Shown here one piece after another: positions 16,018 to 25,391 of a DNA stretch of 58,968 nucleotides. A program made the translations under genes and the position numbers. Within the stretch, counting starts at the first letter, position 1. Each line of letters starts with the position of its first letter. The notes below the pieces were generated by a model that did not search any database, was not told where the DNA came from, and saw only the letters and a program-made list of their open reading frames with translations. The DNA is taken from contig WJIL01000071.1 of the NCBI GenBank assembly GCA_014730275.1, forward strand, positions 1 through 58,968, written 5' to 3'. This DNA is from Candidatus Lokiarchaeota archaeon (GTDB taxonomy: Archaea > Asgardarchaeota > Thorarchaeia > Thorarchaeales > Thorarchaeaceae).

Positions 16018-19000
16018 TTGAAAAAATTCGTCATTTGCACGCTTCTGATATTTGTGTTAGCACTATCGACTGCTAGTTCTGATGTGCGTTCACCTAATGC
16101 TCTTAAGAATTCGATGCCGCGCGATCAAGCTCGACAGAAACTCGATTTGGATTACCTAACGGATGAGTATGGAGCGAAGATACCTATTGTTGCTCGGATT
16201 GAAAGAGAAATCGATAGTGACACGATTGCGTTTATGGACCAAGCTGGAGTAGTATTCGGTTTGGTTTCACCTGAGAAAAGCAGCATAGGGAATCACTTTC
16301 TTCTCGAAGGTCCCGCGGGAGGCTTTGAAAAGTGCTTGGAGCATGGCATCATTTCAGACTGGAGTCTCCAAACCTCACCTGAACAGCTTCATGCTACAAG
16401 GGATGTTTCCATGTCGGAAATAAACGCAACCAATGCCTGGAATCAGCTAGATCGTCTTGACAGGAATGTGACCGGCGAGGATATTCTCATAGCAGATTTG
16501 GATTCGGGTGTTGATTGGACGCATCCTGATTTATGGTTTGCAGATGGTGGTACTTTTGATTGGAAAGAGAGTGGTCCTGCTAACGCTGTATTTGACAATG
16601 GTACGGATTATGTCGATTTGGATGGGGACGATAACCCTGACACAGGAGAGGAACTCTATGCAATCGACCTTGATCGGGATGGCAGCTACAATTGCTCTAC
16701 TGACTGGCTATGGGCTGATAATGTTACTCAGGATGGTATTCCTCAGATAGGGGAACCCTACTTCGTTGTCAATGATACAAACGGTGATGACCAGCTTCAG
16801 CTGGGCGAGCCACTTACTATGCTGGCTACTCCGAAAACCAAGTACATTGTTGAGGAAGATGGATTTGATAATCTCCAAGTATGGATGAGAGGAAAGAATC
16901 TCACACAGAGTACTCACGAGGATACAGATGGCCATGGCACAGCTGTTTCGGGTATTCTACTAGGGGGTCAAATTGGTTTTAGAAAATACGTGGGCGCCGC
17001 ACCTAGCGCAGAACTGATGATGATTAAAGTACTCGGTTCTGGTGGCACAAGCCTTACAGTTGAGAAGGCGCTCATGTATGCTCGCAATCAAGGCGCTGAT
17101 GTCATTCTCACTGAGTTTGGATCATGGACCTATCATTACCTGGATGGTTCTTCTCCGGCTGCAGGCTTGATAGATGATCTTGTCGACGACGGTGTACCTG
17201 TGATTTCACCAAGTGGAAATCTGGGTGACAAAGAGAAGCATGCAAATGCTACAGTTGCACCCGATACGCCCTATGATATAGACTTCCATATTCCTACGCC
17301 AGCAGCTGATCCTTATCTAGAGGGTGATATCGAGGATGTCTACATCACTGTTCTTAGCGTAAATGATACCGATTTCAGTACCTGTAACTTCAGTCTGGTC
17401 ATCGATTTCACGAGCTGGTCCGGTCCTGCCAGCCATACCATCTATCTCCATCCTGGAGCTGGGAAGGACAATTGGAATGGCGAAGCGCCTGTAGCCTTTG
17501 GTGGATCGACTCTAATCGTTGAGTCTTACATATCTGTTTCAAGCCGTTCTACAAAGATGCTCGCAATTCACATTTTCACTTCAGGTGGTGGTTCACTTCC
17601 AACCACCGCGGTAGGCGGACCATATCATCAGCTCAATATCACGGCTCCTACAATTACTACTTTTCATGCCTATATTTCCGACGACAAAACCTCGTGGACT
17701 GGTGGGGCTATTTGGACAAGTGATGTGTTTGATTACTATCACATAACTTGGCCATCAACTGCTGATTCGGCTGTAAGTGTTGCTAGCTATCATTCCCGAG
17801 ATCTCTTGGGTGGAACAATTGGCGACATAGCAGATTTCTCATCGAGAGGTCCCCGAATCGATGAGGTTCAAAAACAGGCTGTGGCAGCACCGGGAGGATA
17901 TGACATAATTAGTGATTACTCAAATGCTTCCACATGGTATGGATGGTACAACGATTATGGGAGCCTTCCGTTCGATAACAGATTCGCCAGCTATCAGCTC
18001 TTCAGTGGTACAAGTGCTTCAGGCCCGCACGTAGCTGGGTGCGCCGCTTTGATGTTACAGATTTCACCCTCTCTTGGTTCTGAGGTTGGTGACTACATCA
18101 AATCGACGGCAAGAAACGATTCATTTACTGGCGCGGTACCCAATCCGACGTGGGGATATGGGAAGCTCGATGTGCTTGCGGCCGTACTGAGCATAGACGT
18201 TGAAGCGCCAGTGATTCACTCATTTGAGAGGAATCCGCTTTCTGTTGAGTACTATCAAAGTGTGACAGTAGAAGCAAATGTGAGTGATAATTCGGATTTT
18301 GTGAATGTGTACTTGAAATACAATGCCACAGGCTGGGTTGAAAACAAGACCGTATTGATGACTGAACAGCCCAGCGGCAATTACACTGTGGAAATCGGTC
18401 CTTTCAATTATTCCCAGTCGATTTACTACAGCGTTTTCGCTAATGACACGGGAGGTAATGGAAATGAAACCAGCTGGGTGATGTTTTCAGTCGGTGACAC
18501 TGTAAAACCAGATATGGTGAATCCTTGGAGAAATGCGACTTCACCTGGGGCCAATCGAGATGTAGCTATTTCCATTGACGTTCTAGAGCCTGCAGGTGCT
18601 GCTGGAGTAGACACTGTTCTGCTCAACTATACTACGAATGATTGGTCTAACTTCACTGTGTTGACTATGCAGGGGACTCAGGATACATATTCTGTGGTGA
18701 TACCTGGACAGTCGCTAGATACTTCTGTAGAGTACTTCTTCTGGGCAAATGATACTGAAGGTAATACTAACTACACCTCTATCTACAACTATACAACGAT
18801 TTCTCCTGAAAGCAACCCACCGACTATTGGTACTCCAAATCGAACGCCAGAAAGTCCCAACAGTCAAGAAAATGTCACCATTACCGTATTTGTTTCTGAT
18901 GATACTGAAGTAGACACCGTTATCCTCTCCTATAATGATGGCACGGATTGGCACAACACCACTATGACCAAAGAGGATTCAACATACACTGGCGTGATTC

Positions 19001-19287
19001 CTGGATTACCAGGAGGAACAGAAGTATCATACAGAATCTTCGCGAGCGATGTACTTGGTAACTGGGAGATTTCTAGTATTTACACCTACACGGTTGAGAG
19101 CGAGACAACTACCACAACGACGACTACCACAACTACAACCTCGCCTACGAGTACACCCACCACGACTACAACGACTCCTACAACACCAGGACTGACACCC
19201 GATTATCTGCGACTGGCCATAATGATTTCTCTCATTGTTGTTATGGTCATAGTATGGATTGCATACCAAAGGTACAGGTCCAAATAG
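16018..19287 (+). CDS. Cell-surface subtilisin-like (S8) serine protease, 1089 aa
   Basis: The start is TTG (16018). A signal peptide (FVICTLLIFVLALSTASS) is followed by a prodomain-like stretch. The S8 triad is Asp162 (DLDSGVD), His306 (GHGTAVSG) and Ser666 (FSGTSASGPHVAG), with the oxyanion Asn in SPSGNLGD. About 140 residues are inserted between Asp and His, with Asp-rich, probably calcium-binding segments (DLDGDDNPDTG). Two further beta-rich modules and several Ig-like repeats (about 735-1030) precede a Thr-rich linker, a membrane helix and a short basic end (YQRYRSK). It is therefore a membrane-anchored extracellular protease, likely used for protein digestion or surface maturation. Confidence 0.92.
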   Translation: MKKFVICTLLIFVLALSTASSDVRSPNALKNSMPRDQARQKLDLDYLTDEYGAKIPIVARIEREIDSDTIAFMDQAGVVFGLVSPEKSSIGNHFLLEGPAGGFEKCLEHGIISDWSLQTSPEQLHATRDVSMSEINATNAWNQLDRLDRNVTGEDILIADLDSGVDWTHPDLWFADGGTFDWKESGPANAVFDNGTDYVDLDGDDNPDTGEELYAIDLDRDGSYNCSTDWLWADNVTQDGIPQIGEPYFVVNDTNGDDQLQLGEPLTMLATPKTKYIVEEDGFDNLQVWMRGKNLTQSTHEDTDGHGTAVSGILLGGQIGFRKYVGAAPSAELMMIKVLGSGGTSLTVEKALMYARNQGADVILTEFGSWTYHYLDGSSPAAGLIDDLVDDGVPVISPSGNLGDKEKHANATVAPDTPYDIDFHIPTPAADPYLEGDIEDVYITVLSVNDTDFSTCNFSLVIDFTSWSGPASHTIYLHPGAGKDNWNGEAPVAFGGSTLIVESYISVSSRSTKMLAIHIFTSGGGSLPTTAVGGPYHQLNITAPTITTFHAYISDDKTSWTGGAIWTSDVFDYYHITWPSTADSAVSVASYHSRDLLGGTIGDIADFSSRGPRIDEVQKQAVAAPGGYDIISDYSNASTWYGWYNDYGSLPFDNRFASYQLFSGTSASGPHVAGCAALMLQISPSLGSEVGDYIKSTARNDSFTGAVPNPTWGYGKLDVLAAVLSIDVEAPVIHSFERNPLSVEYYQSVTVEANVSDNSDFVNVYLKYNATGWVENKTVLMTEQPSGNYTVEIGPFNYSQSIYYSVFANDTGGNGNETSWVMFSVGDTVKPDMVNPWRNATSPGANRDVAISIDVLEPAGAAGVDTVLLNYTTNDWSNFTVLTMQGTQDTYSVVIPGQSLDTSVEYFFWANDTEGNTNYTSIYNYTTISPESNPPTIGTPNRTPESPNSQENVTITVFVSDDTEVDTVILSYNDGTDWHNTTMTKEDSTYTGVIPGLPGGTEVSYRIFASDVLGNWEISSIYTYTVESETTTTTTTTTTTTSPTSTPTTTTTTPTTPGLTPDYLRLAIMISLIVVMVIVWIAYQRYRSK

Positions 19288-19404
19288 GAGATTTGAAAAA
19301 CGACAGGTTGTTGTCATATCATGATACAAGATGTTTTGTGCCTAGAGCCTTCACTTAATAACGGGGCGCAATCTTTATCGACAATAGAGACAATCAGCGA
19401 GTGA

Positions 19405-19779
19405 ATGATTCCTATGACCGAGCAGCTCGGAAGCTTCGATGTACCCTTGCCCGATAGCCTAGCGGGCATTAACAAATCAGCAGACTCTATGCCAATTGAA
19501 GTATTGTTAGAAGATGGCAACACTGTAGTGTCTATTGATTGCAGTTGCTGTTCAGAGCTGCTATCTAGCCGTCTACCCGGCGGAGTGTTGATTCCTATTG
19601 CCTCTGCTCTCAAAACCTTCTTCGAACGTAGCGGTATGCGTAATCTCGACGTAGAAGTTAGGGGCAATATCATGAGACGGATTTATGAAGGTGAAATGGA
19701 GGCTTCTATGGTTGAAACTATGGCTTCGAGAGTGAAGCATTCAGTTAAGGAATTTGCAAGGAAACGGAATAATACTTGA
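19405..19779 (+). CDS. Hypothetical protein with CSCC motif (124 aa)
   Basis: A 124-residue soluble protein of unknown family. A central CSCC motif (VSIDCSCCSELL) could bind metal. The second half is a long helix with many Glu, Met and Arg. ATG 19405 gives MIPMTEQ; ATG 19414 is a possible alternative. It sits between the subtilase and the convergent serC, with its own short upstream gap. Nothing else indicates its role. Confidence 0.6.
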   Translation: MIPMTEQLGSFDVPLPDSLAGINKSADSMPIEVLLEDGNTVVSIDCSCCSELLSSRLPGGVLIPIASALKTFFERSGMRNLDVEVRGNIMRRIYEGEMEASMVETMASRVKHSVKEFARKRNNT

Positions 19780-19877
19780 CTGCACTCATCCAATGTAGGT
19801 TTGCTCATTCTTCATAATCAGAATCACAATAGATGTGTTAATCTCTATCAGATTGAGATAGCAAAAAATGAAAAACA

Positions 19878-19898
19878 AGCGGGGAATGAATCCCCGCT
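19878..19898 (-). terminator. Hairpin terminator downstream of serC
   Basis: A perfect 8-bp stem AGCGGGGA/TCCCCGCT with a 5-nt loop lies 11 nt beyond the serC stop. On the minus strand it is followed by two T-runs (TTTTT and TTTTTT), a good archaeal intrinsic terminator. Confidence 0.8.
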
Positions 19899-19908
19899 CC
19901 GCTTTATA

Positions 19909-20994
19909 CTACTGGTTTTCTTCTTGAAATTCCTTGAGGAAGTCACAGAGAGTCTCTACTCCTTCAATGCTCATCGCATTGTAAATCGAAGCTCTCATTC
20001 CGCCTATTGATCTGTGACCGCTGAGTCCTATCAGACCGCGTTCCTCGCCTTCTTTGATGCACTTCTTCTCGAGCTCTTCAGTTGGCAAGTTGAACGTGAC
20101 GTTCATGATGCTTCTGTCTTCTTTCACAATGTGTCCTTTGTAGAAACCATTGGACTCATCAATCACATCATAGAGCATACCGGCCTTCTTTCGGTTCCTC
20201 TTCTCAAGTGCTTCAACACCCCCGAGTTCGTCGTAGTATTCAAGCACAAGCTTGCACATGTATATGGGGAATACAGGCGGTGTGTTGAACAACGAGTCTC
20301 GGTTGACGTGGGTTTTCCACTTCTGCAAAGTGGGTGTATCTTCCGGAACTCGATCAAGTAGATGCTCCCTGACCGCAACCATGGTGACACCGGCTGGTCC
20401 AAGATTCTTCTGAGCTCCAGCAAAGATGACGCCGAAATAGTCTGGGTCAATCTCTCTTGCCATAATGTCCGATGACATATCGCAGACAACGGGAACACCT
20501 TCAGGTACTTCGGGCCAGTTGAAAATTTGGCTACCGTTCACTGTGTTGTTGCTGGTCATATACGCAAAGGCCGCATCATCATCGAAGTCTATGTCTTTCG
20601 GGATGTATTCGTAGTCGTCCTCTTCAGACGAAGCAACCACATTCACATCGCCATACAATTTGGCTTCTTTGATGAACTTCGCTGACCATCTTCCGGCGTG
20701 AAGAACGTCTATGGGTTTGCCTGGTATCTGCAGGTTCAGTGGGGCCATCCAGAATTGTGTCGATGCCCCGCCCTGAAGCCAGAGAACTTTGAAGTCATCA
20801 GGCAGGTCCATTAGATCGCTAACTAGTTCCATTGCTCGGTAATGAATCTCTTCGTATTGATCGGACCTATGAGATATCTCCATAACGGACATACCATTTC
20901 CATCATAGTTCAGCAATTTTTCCTTTGCTTTCTTGAGTACTGGCAGAGGAAGCGTTGCCGGTCCGGGATAGAAGTTGTATACTCGCTCAACCAT
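19909..20994 (-). CDS. serC: Phosphoserine aminotransferase
   Basis: A 361-residue class V PLP aminotransferase. The N-terminus YNFYPGPATLP, the segment LWLQGGASTQF, the lysine motif AGAQKNLGP (Schiff-base Lys) and the C-terminal GHRSIGGMRAS are diagnostic of SerC. It converts 3-phosphohydroxypyruvate and glutamate to phosphoserine and 2-oxoglutarate in serine synthesis; the same enzyme can serve pyridoxal phosphate synthesis in bacteria. Full family length. It is monocistronic here, with a strong terminator. A 2-hydroxyacid dehydrogenase (49703-50686) and a DUF1015 gene (29135-30475) in the same window may belong to the same pathway. Confidence 0.95.
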   Translation of the reverse strand: MVERVYNFYPGPATLPLPVLKKAKEKLLNYDGNGMSVMEISHRSDQYEEIHYRAMELVSDLMDLPDDFKVLWLQGGASTQFWMAPLNLQIPGKPIDVLHAGRWSAKFIKEAKLYGDVNVVASSEEDDYEYIPKDIDFDDDAAFAYMTSNNTVNGSQIFNWPEVPEGVPVVCDMSSDIMAREIDPDYFGVIFAGAQKNLGPAGVTMVAVREHLLDRVPEDTPTLQKWKTHVNRDSLFNTPPVFPIYMCKLVLEYYDELGGVEALEKRNRKKAGMLYDVIDESNGFYKGHIVKEDRSIMNVTFNLPTEELEKKCIKEGEERGLIGLSGHRSIGGMRASIYNAMSIEGVETLCDFLKEFQEENQ

Positions 20995-21220
20995 GTTTTA
21001 CCACAACCATTTGTTCTGTTGCAACTCTCCGGAGCTTCAGCTATGAAACCACCTACACTTCGAAGGTTGACATGATGCCGCTGTTCGCCCCCGGTAATAA
21101 GCTGTTCGATATGCTTAGGATTTGACGAAAAAGTCGAGAATCTGTATGGCTGCATCAAAACCGTGGACCTACTCCTCACCCTAACAACAGAATAGCCCGA
21201 CCAGAAACCAACGGCCTGAG

Positions 21221-21230
21221 ATTTATAATA
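21221..21230 (+). promoter_or_regulatory. TATA-box candidate for the 21252 membrane-protein gene
   Basis: atttataata lies about 26 nt before GTG 21252, the spacing from TATA box to transcript start in archaea. The mRNA may therefore be leaderless, starting at this GTG; no ribosome-binding site is seen. Confidence 0.5.
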
Positions 21231-21251
21231 ACCCCCCTCCTAGTCCGAATA

Positions 21252-21947
21252 GTGGTAATCTCAGTGAAGACACGTATTCGTATCTTGGCGATTATTAGCT
21301 TGGCCATGTTTATCAGCATGGGCGTCATATCGGTTCTGTTTCCCGTCTCAGAACTGCAATTTGGAAGCTCTATGGACACAATTGCCTATGAGACGGTGGC
21401 GATTCGAGATTCAAGCGGGAACCTCTCAACAACCAATGATGATATCTATACTCTAGGGATGGGGGATTTCAATCTATCAATCGCAAGTATCAATATTTCA
21501 ATTGACGACGATGTTGAGTCTATTCGTGTAAAGTCCGTCTTGCACAGGGAAGTGATGTATGAATCTGACCAGCTTTTGAATATTTCATTTTCAGAAGAAT
21601 TGAGCATATACTATGAGAATGATAGCATCACGAAGCAGTTGCCTGAAGGCTCCATGCTTTTGGAGAGCGAAGTCACAACATCATCAACTAAGCCCCTAGA
21701 ACTTACTCTTGACAAATCCACTATTGACAACTTTACTATATCGAACATAAGCATTCAGAATGAGTTTGCATTTCGCGTTGCAGCTTCTGCGGACTATACC
21801 ATCAATTACGTAGTTTACATGGAAGTTATCCAGGTTCTAAAGGAGTCTCCGCCGATGTACGTATCTTTTCTGCAAATCCTGTTACCGGTGGTCGGCATAT
21901 TCTCAGCCGCGATGCTTCTCATTGATCTGGAGCGATCAGAAACATAA
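21252..21947 (+). CDS. Two-helix membrane protein with extracellular domain
   Basis: A 231-residue protein. A signal anchor (residues about 8-30, ILAIISLAMFISMGVISVLF) and a second membrane helix near the C-terminus (about 202-224) bracket an extracellular domain of some 170 residues. That domain is rich in Ser, Asn and Ile, with many N-x-S/T sites, and looks like a beta-sandwich. No family is recognised. It may be leaderless from GTG 21252 or start at GTG 21264. It could be a surface sensor or assembly factor. Confidence 0.65.
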   Translation: MVISVKTRIRILAIISLAMFISMGVISVLFPVSELQFGSSMDTIAYETVAIRDSSGNLSTTNDDIYTLGMGDFNLSIASINISIDDDVESIRVKSVLHREVMYESDQLLNISFSEELSIYYENDSITKQLPEGSMLLESEVTTSSTKPLELTLDKSTIDNFTISNISIQNEFAFRVAASADYTINYVVYMEVIQVLKESPPMYVSFLQILLPVVGIFSAAMLLIDLERSET

Positions 21948-22071
21948 ATGGTAGAGTGGGCTGGTTGCCTCAACTCGTCTACCTTTTCACTCTATTTCTC
22001 TGAGGACTTGAGTATGTTTATCGTAAAGCCGATGTGCTGAGAATTTCAAGAAAAGTAACTTGCGATAGAAG

Positions 22072-22560
22072 ATGATACTCCGCCAAAGAATACAAGAACC
22101 CAAAGTGTATGCTATGGGGTTGGTTGTAATGGGCATATTTTCACCGCAAGCTGACCTGATTTATGATATCAATCTACTAGTGCAGAGTGTTCTAGTCGCC
22201 CTGCTTGTGCTTGGCTGGATAAACAGCAAATCATACAAAACACACGGTACTATTATGGCAACAGCAACCCTGATTCAGATTATTACAATTGTCACAATTA
22301 TGGTTCCATCATTGGTGCTGAACTTGGGTGCTCTGGTCCCCTTCGAGGGCAAACCGGGTCAAATCATCACAATTGTTCACAGCACCGTGGGCACTATAGC
22401 AGTGATACTAGGTTGCATGCTCAGTTTGAAATTTCTTAAGGCATTAAGAAACACAGAGCCTCTGTCTTGCGGTGTGAAGGAGACGATGTATGCCACTCTA
22501 TCTCTGTGGTTGCTTTCATTTCTCGGCGGTTTCGTATTCTACATCTACTACTATCTATAG
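22072..22560 (+). CDS. Multi-pass membrane protein, DUF420-like
   Basis: A 162-residue protein with four or five membrane helices. Conserved-looking residues include HGTIMATAT at the start of the third helix and IVHSTVGTIAVILG in the fourth; paired His in neighbouring helices resembles DUF420 or cytochrome b561-type proteins, so haem or metal binding is possible. It stands alone, with a hairpin terminator candidate 30 nt downstream. The family call is tentative. Confidence 0.6.
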   Translation: MILRQRIQEPKVYAMGLVVMGIFSPQADLIYDINLLVQSVLVALLVLGWINSKSYKTHGTIMATATLIQIITIVTIMVPSLVLNLGALVPFEGKPGQIITIVHSTVGTIAVILGCMLSLKFLKALRNTEPLSCGVKETMYATLSLWLLSFLGGFVFYIYYYL

Positions 22561-22589
22561 TGGGATTGCCGTTTTCAAAAACAAAGAAC

Positions 22590-22636
22590 AGAGCCGGGTT
22601 TCGAATCAAATTGCTGCAAAACCCAGCTCTATTTTT
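22590..22636 (+). terminator. Hairpin terminator candidate after the 22072 gene
   Basis: AGAGC-C-GGGTTT (22590-22601) pairs with AAACCC-A-GCTCT (22619-22630) with one mismatch, and ATTTTTG follows. It begins 30 nt after the stop of the membrane-protein gene. Confidence 0.5.
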
Positions 22637-23310
22637 GAACCACATTCGTTTAGGGAGTCTGATTCTATGACTTGAGGACGATGATTAGGAAGATAATGCC
22701 TAGGCTTCTGGAATTGGATGTGCAACCCGAAGCATATCGAGGGAATTACATGGAATGCCCCAACCTCGGAATCCAAGATGAGGATCAAGAGCTAGTGCCT
22801 ACATTTGCAGTTCTTTCTTTTTCGAACTGCTTCTCCACGGGATTTTGCATTGAGAGCACCAACTAAAGTAGCACCGACAGCTGCGCCAAACAGCGATTAC
22901 ATGGATACAGACAGAGGATGACATCTGTATGGAATAGGTGGATACAACGAAGCAATAGAAGATCTGCAAAAGCTATTTAAATTGATGATATGCGCCTATT
23001 AGCTTACAGAAGGGGGCTTCTCCCAGATGACAATACTTAGATGAAGGCAAGAGGCCCTATTTCACTTTAACTGGGACTTATTGTGCTCCGGGGTATCTTT
23101 GACGTTCAATAGTGAAACGAATTTGAGGAAGAAGAGATTCTGCCTGTTTGGGGACAGCCTCTTCGAGATGGGACTCTACAGGCATACTATTGCGGCAATA
23201 TATCCCGAACTAATGTTGACCGGCTTGAGACCTTTGACAATCTCATAGCCGGTGACCTGCTATTCATTGTGGCTGATTTTGGATTTGTCCGGAGTAGTAC
23301 ATCGAGGAGA
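22637..23310. other. Intergenic region with gene remnants
   Basis: No intact gene. It holds two short protein-like fragments without start codons, listed separately. A 64-codon plus-strand frame from TTG 22672 has unconvincing composition. The rest shows no repeat or RNA gene that I can see. Confidence 0.4.
22792..22896 (-). pseudogene. Fragment of a glycine-zipper-like membrane protein
   Basis: A minus-strand stretch of 34 codons reads SLFGAAVGATLVGAL followed by a basic Cys-containing end (RKRKNCKCRH). A TAA blocks it directly upstream and an ATG lies just beyond that stop in another phase. The GxxxG-like helix plus basic tail is typical of small membrane proteins, so this may be a frameshifted remnant. 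Chance cannot be excluded. Confidence 0.25.
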
Positions 23311-23337
23311 TTAGTACTCGGTAACAACCCACTCTAA
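23116..23337 (+). pseudogene. Protein-like remnant without start codon
   Basis: A 73-codon open frame between TGA 23113 and TAA 23335 encodes plausible protein (EEEILPVWGQPL, then TFDNLIAGDLLFIVADFGF), but has no ATG, GTG or TTG near its beginning. Its end overlaps the convergent protease gene by 27 nt. I read it as the tail of a decayed gene; the family is unknown. Confidence 0.25.
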
Positions 23338-24942
23338 TCTATCTCGCCAACTGCTACAAGCATAATGAGGGCTCGTCCAATCGATGTAGTTCCATCCATA
23401 TTGATCGTCCGCATAGACATCTGTCTTGTATCCAGTGTAATCATCCATAGCTTGAGTGTGGCCGAATTCATGCATTATTATCCATACTCTCTTGTCTTCA
23501 AGCGACTCACCTGGCATGAATTCTTCAGATGTTTCATCACCAATAACAAATCTCTGGTAATTGAACTGTGCCCACCCCCAAGCACCTGCCACGTAGTGTC
23601 CAAATAGTCCCCACGCCCATCGGTCTTGTCCCATATGGTCAAAATGATTATTGTAAAGTGCATCAACTTCTGAATAGTGGAGAGTATTGTCATATGGAAT
23701 ATTCGTCTCATCAACATGAAACGATATTCTTCGATAGTCATGTACTTGATAATATGATTCTACCCTATCAAATACAATCCCGGGTTGCTGATGATTGCTC
23801 ATCGAATCACACTCTATGTCCAGATAATGATATGACACGTACAGCTGCTTGAGTGACTTGGGATAGTAACCATACCAAAAATCGCCTGGCTCTAACAGGA
23901 GTTTGAGCTCCGTTATGATTGGTGAACCTATATCCAAGAGATCTACAGTGAAGGAACCAGGTGACAATACACGTGTGACGTACATACCGCCGACGTAAAT
24001 GTATATATACCGGTCGAATGGATCATGACAGTTCTCAGTTTCGATATGCAGTTTTGTATCTGGGCCCATTGCAACATCGAATACTAACTCCGAAGAATGC
24101 TCCTTTCTAAATTGCTGGTAGTCGGTTCGATCATATTGATTATAACCTTCCCCGTCCGGTTGTGTCATACGCCAGTGTTTCAAGTACCAGCCCTTGTCAA
24201 CATGACCACCAAAGTTGATTTCGAGGATGATGTAGTACGATCCAGATGCCCACCCATTCGGAACATCGACCTCTGCAGAATAATAATCATCGTTCCTCTC
24301 GATAGTGTGCTCTTTTAGACAGTGCCTTCCAAGATATAGCCGGAAATAACGTGCGTAAGTATCTGCACCCCGTTCCACACGGAAATGGAAAGTCGTGTCG
24401 TCAGTAACGGACGCTTGGTATATTATTCTTGAATACGAAGCTTTCGGAAACCAGTTACCCTCAAGACAACGAGCAACGGGTGGTGCTTCAACGTGCCTGT
24501 TATCTGTATCATATTCCCAAGTCCAACTATGACCGGAGAAGTAGCTCGTGGCGGTTGATTGTGTCAGCGAATCGTAGCTTTCCAGACTAGTCCCGTTTTC
24601 GTAGCTCTTGGCTGGAACCATTGGAGGCGCTGCCATTGAGGGGGCAGACTCAGGATAGAAATCCACAGTGGAATTGTGAATGGCAATCTCATTCTCTGAA
24701 AAGATATCTGTTTTCCAAGTTGTATTCATGAACAATTGAGTCGCAGCGTCATTTGGAGCATCAGTCCTTGATGACGAAATGGTTTTCTCGGGTAATTTGG
24801 CGTGCTGTATGCCTTCCGACTTGTTCGAACTATGAAAGCCTTGTAAACTACTAGCTTGAACGACGGTAAAAGGCGTTGTTGCGAAAATCAAAAGCACAAG
24901 AAATGACATTGCTGCAATATGAATAGATAATACTTTCTTCAA
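23311..24942 (-). CDS. Secreted metzincin-like zinc metalloprotease
   Basis: A 543-residue protein starting at TTG (24942). It has a signal peptide (IHIAAMSFLVLLIFATTPF), then a disordered Ser/Thr-rich stretch and two beta-sandwich-like regions (about 150-390). The C-terminal catalytic domain carries HEFGHTQAMDD (491-501), fitting HExxHxxGxxD with Gly replaced by Ala. This is the metzincin pattern with an Asp third ligand, as in snapalysin. The active domain sits at the very C-terminus with only about 40 residues after it. No membrane anchor is seen, so the protein is probably released. Its promoter is a TATA-like box 20-30 nt upstream. Confidence 0.75.
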   Translation of the reverse strand: MKKVLSIHIAAMSFLVLLIFATTPFTVVQASSLQGFHSSNKSEGIQHAKLPEKTISSSRTDAPNDAATQLFMNTTWKTDIFSENEIAIHNSTVDFYPESAPSMAAPPMVPAKSYENGTSLESYDSLTQSTATSYFSGHSWTWEYDTDNRHVEAPPVARCLEGNWFPKASYSRIIYQASVTDDTTFHFRVERGADTYARYFRLYLGRHCLKEHTIERNDDYYSAEVDVPNGWASGSYYIILEINFGGHVDKGWYLKHWRMTQPDGEGYNQYDRTDYQQFRKEHSSELVFDVAMGPDTKLHIETENCHDPFDRYIYIYVGGMYVTRVLSPGSFTVDLLDIGSPIITELKLLLEPGDFWYGYYPKSLKQLYVSYHYLDIECDSMSNHQQPGIVFDRVESYYQVHDYRRISFHVDETNIPYDNTLHYSEVDALYNNHFDHMGQDRWAWGLFGHYVAGAWGWAQFNYQRFVIGDETSEEFMPGESLEDKRVWIIMHEFGHTQAMDDYTGYKTDVYADDQYGWNYIDWTSPHYACSSWRDRLEWVVTEY

Positions 24943-24957
24943 ATCTTCCTACCCCAA

Positions 24958-24972
24958 CATTATATTTAATCC
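24958..24972 (-). promoter_or_regulatory. TATA-box candidate for the secreted metalloprotease gene
   Basis: On the minus strand ggattaaatataatg contains TTAAATATAA about 20-28 nt before TTG 24942. The transcript probably has a very short leader or none. Confidence 0.5.
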
Positions 24973-25391
24973 ATTCCTAATAAACTTTGCTGCGGATTAT
25001 ATCATATTGTTGCTTGTATTACGTCGGTTTTCTAGTCCCCTCCTTAAAAGAACGGGACATGAATAAGTTGAACCCGCCTTGTATCTATTCTTTCATTGAT
25101 ATCGCCTTTTCTAGCGATATTTTGAGTGCCCACTTCTAGAGCTTTTGATTATTGCCACGAGAAGGCAAATAGAAATCCAAAAGATGGTATATTGCTTTCA
25201 CTTCCAGAACATTCTCATGATATGAACACTCTGTGAAAAATGTGAAATAGGATATTGTGCTGTTAGCACTTAGTAACCCCAAAGCATTATCTCCCTATTG
25301 GATACTCTATTGCAAGGCTTGTTGCGTTTGGTAGCCTATGAACATGATTGAATATGAAATAGAGACTCATTTGATTACAGCAACCCTATCA
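24973..25391. other. Intergenic region
   Basis: No coding frame can be supported. A 7-bp inverted repeat ATATCGC/GCGATAT (25099-25120, 8-nt loop) followed by TTTT on the plus strand is the only structure seen; its role is unclear. Confidence 0.35.

Noticed and set aside
22596-22610. Possible tRNA T-arm (gtttcgaatc)
   Set aside because: No acceptor or anticodon arms can be drawn around it; it belongs to a terminator hairpin.
22672-22866. Plus-strand frame of 64 codons starting at TTG
   Set aside because: Composition is not protein-like and it overlaps a better minus-strand fragment; no ribosome-binding site.
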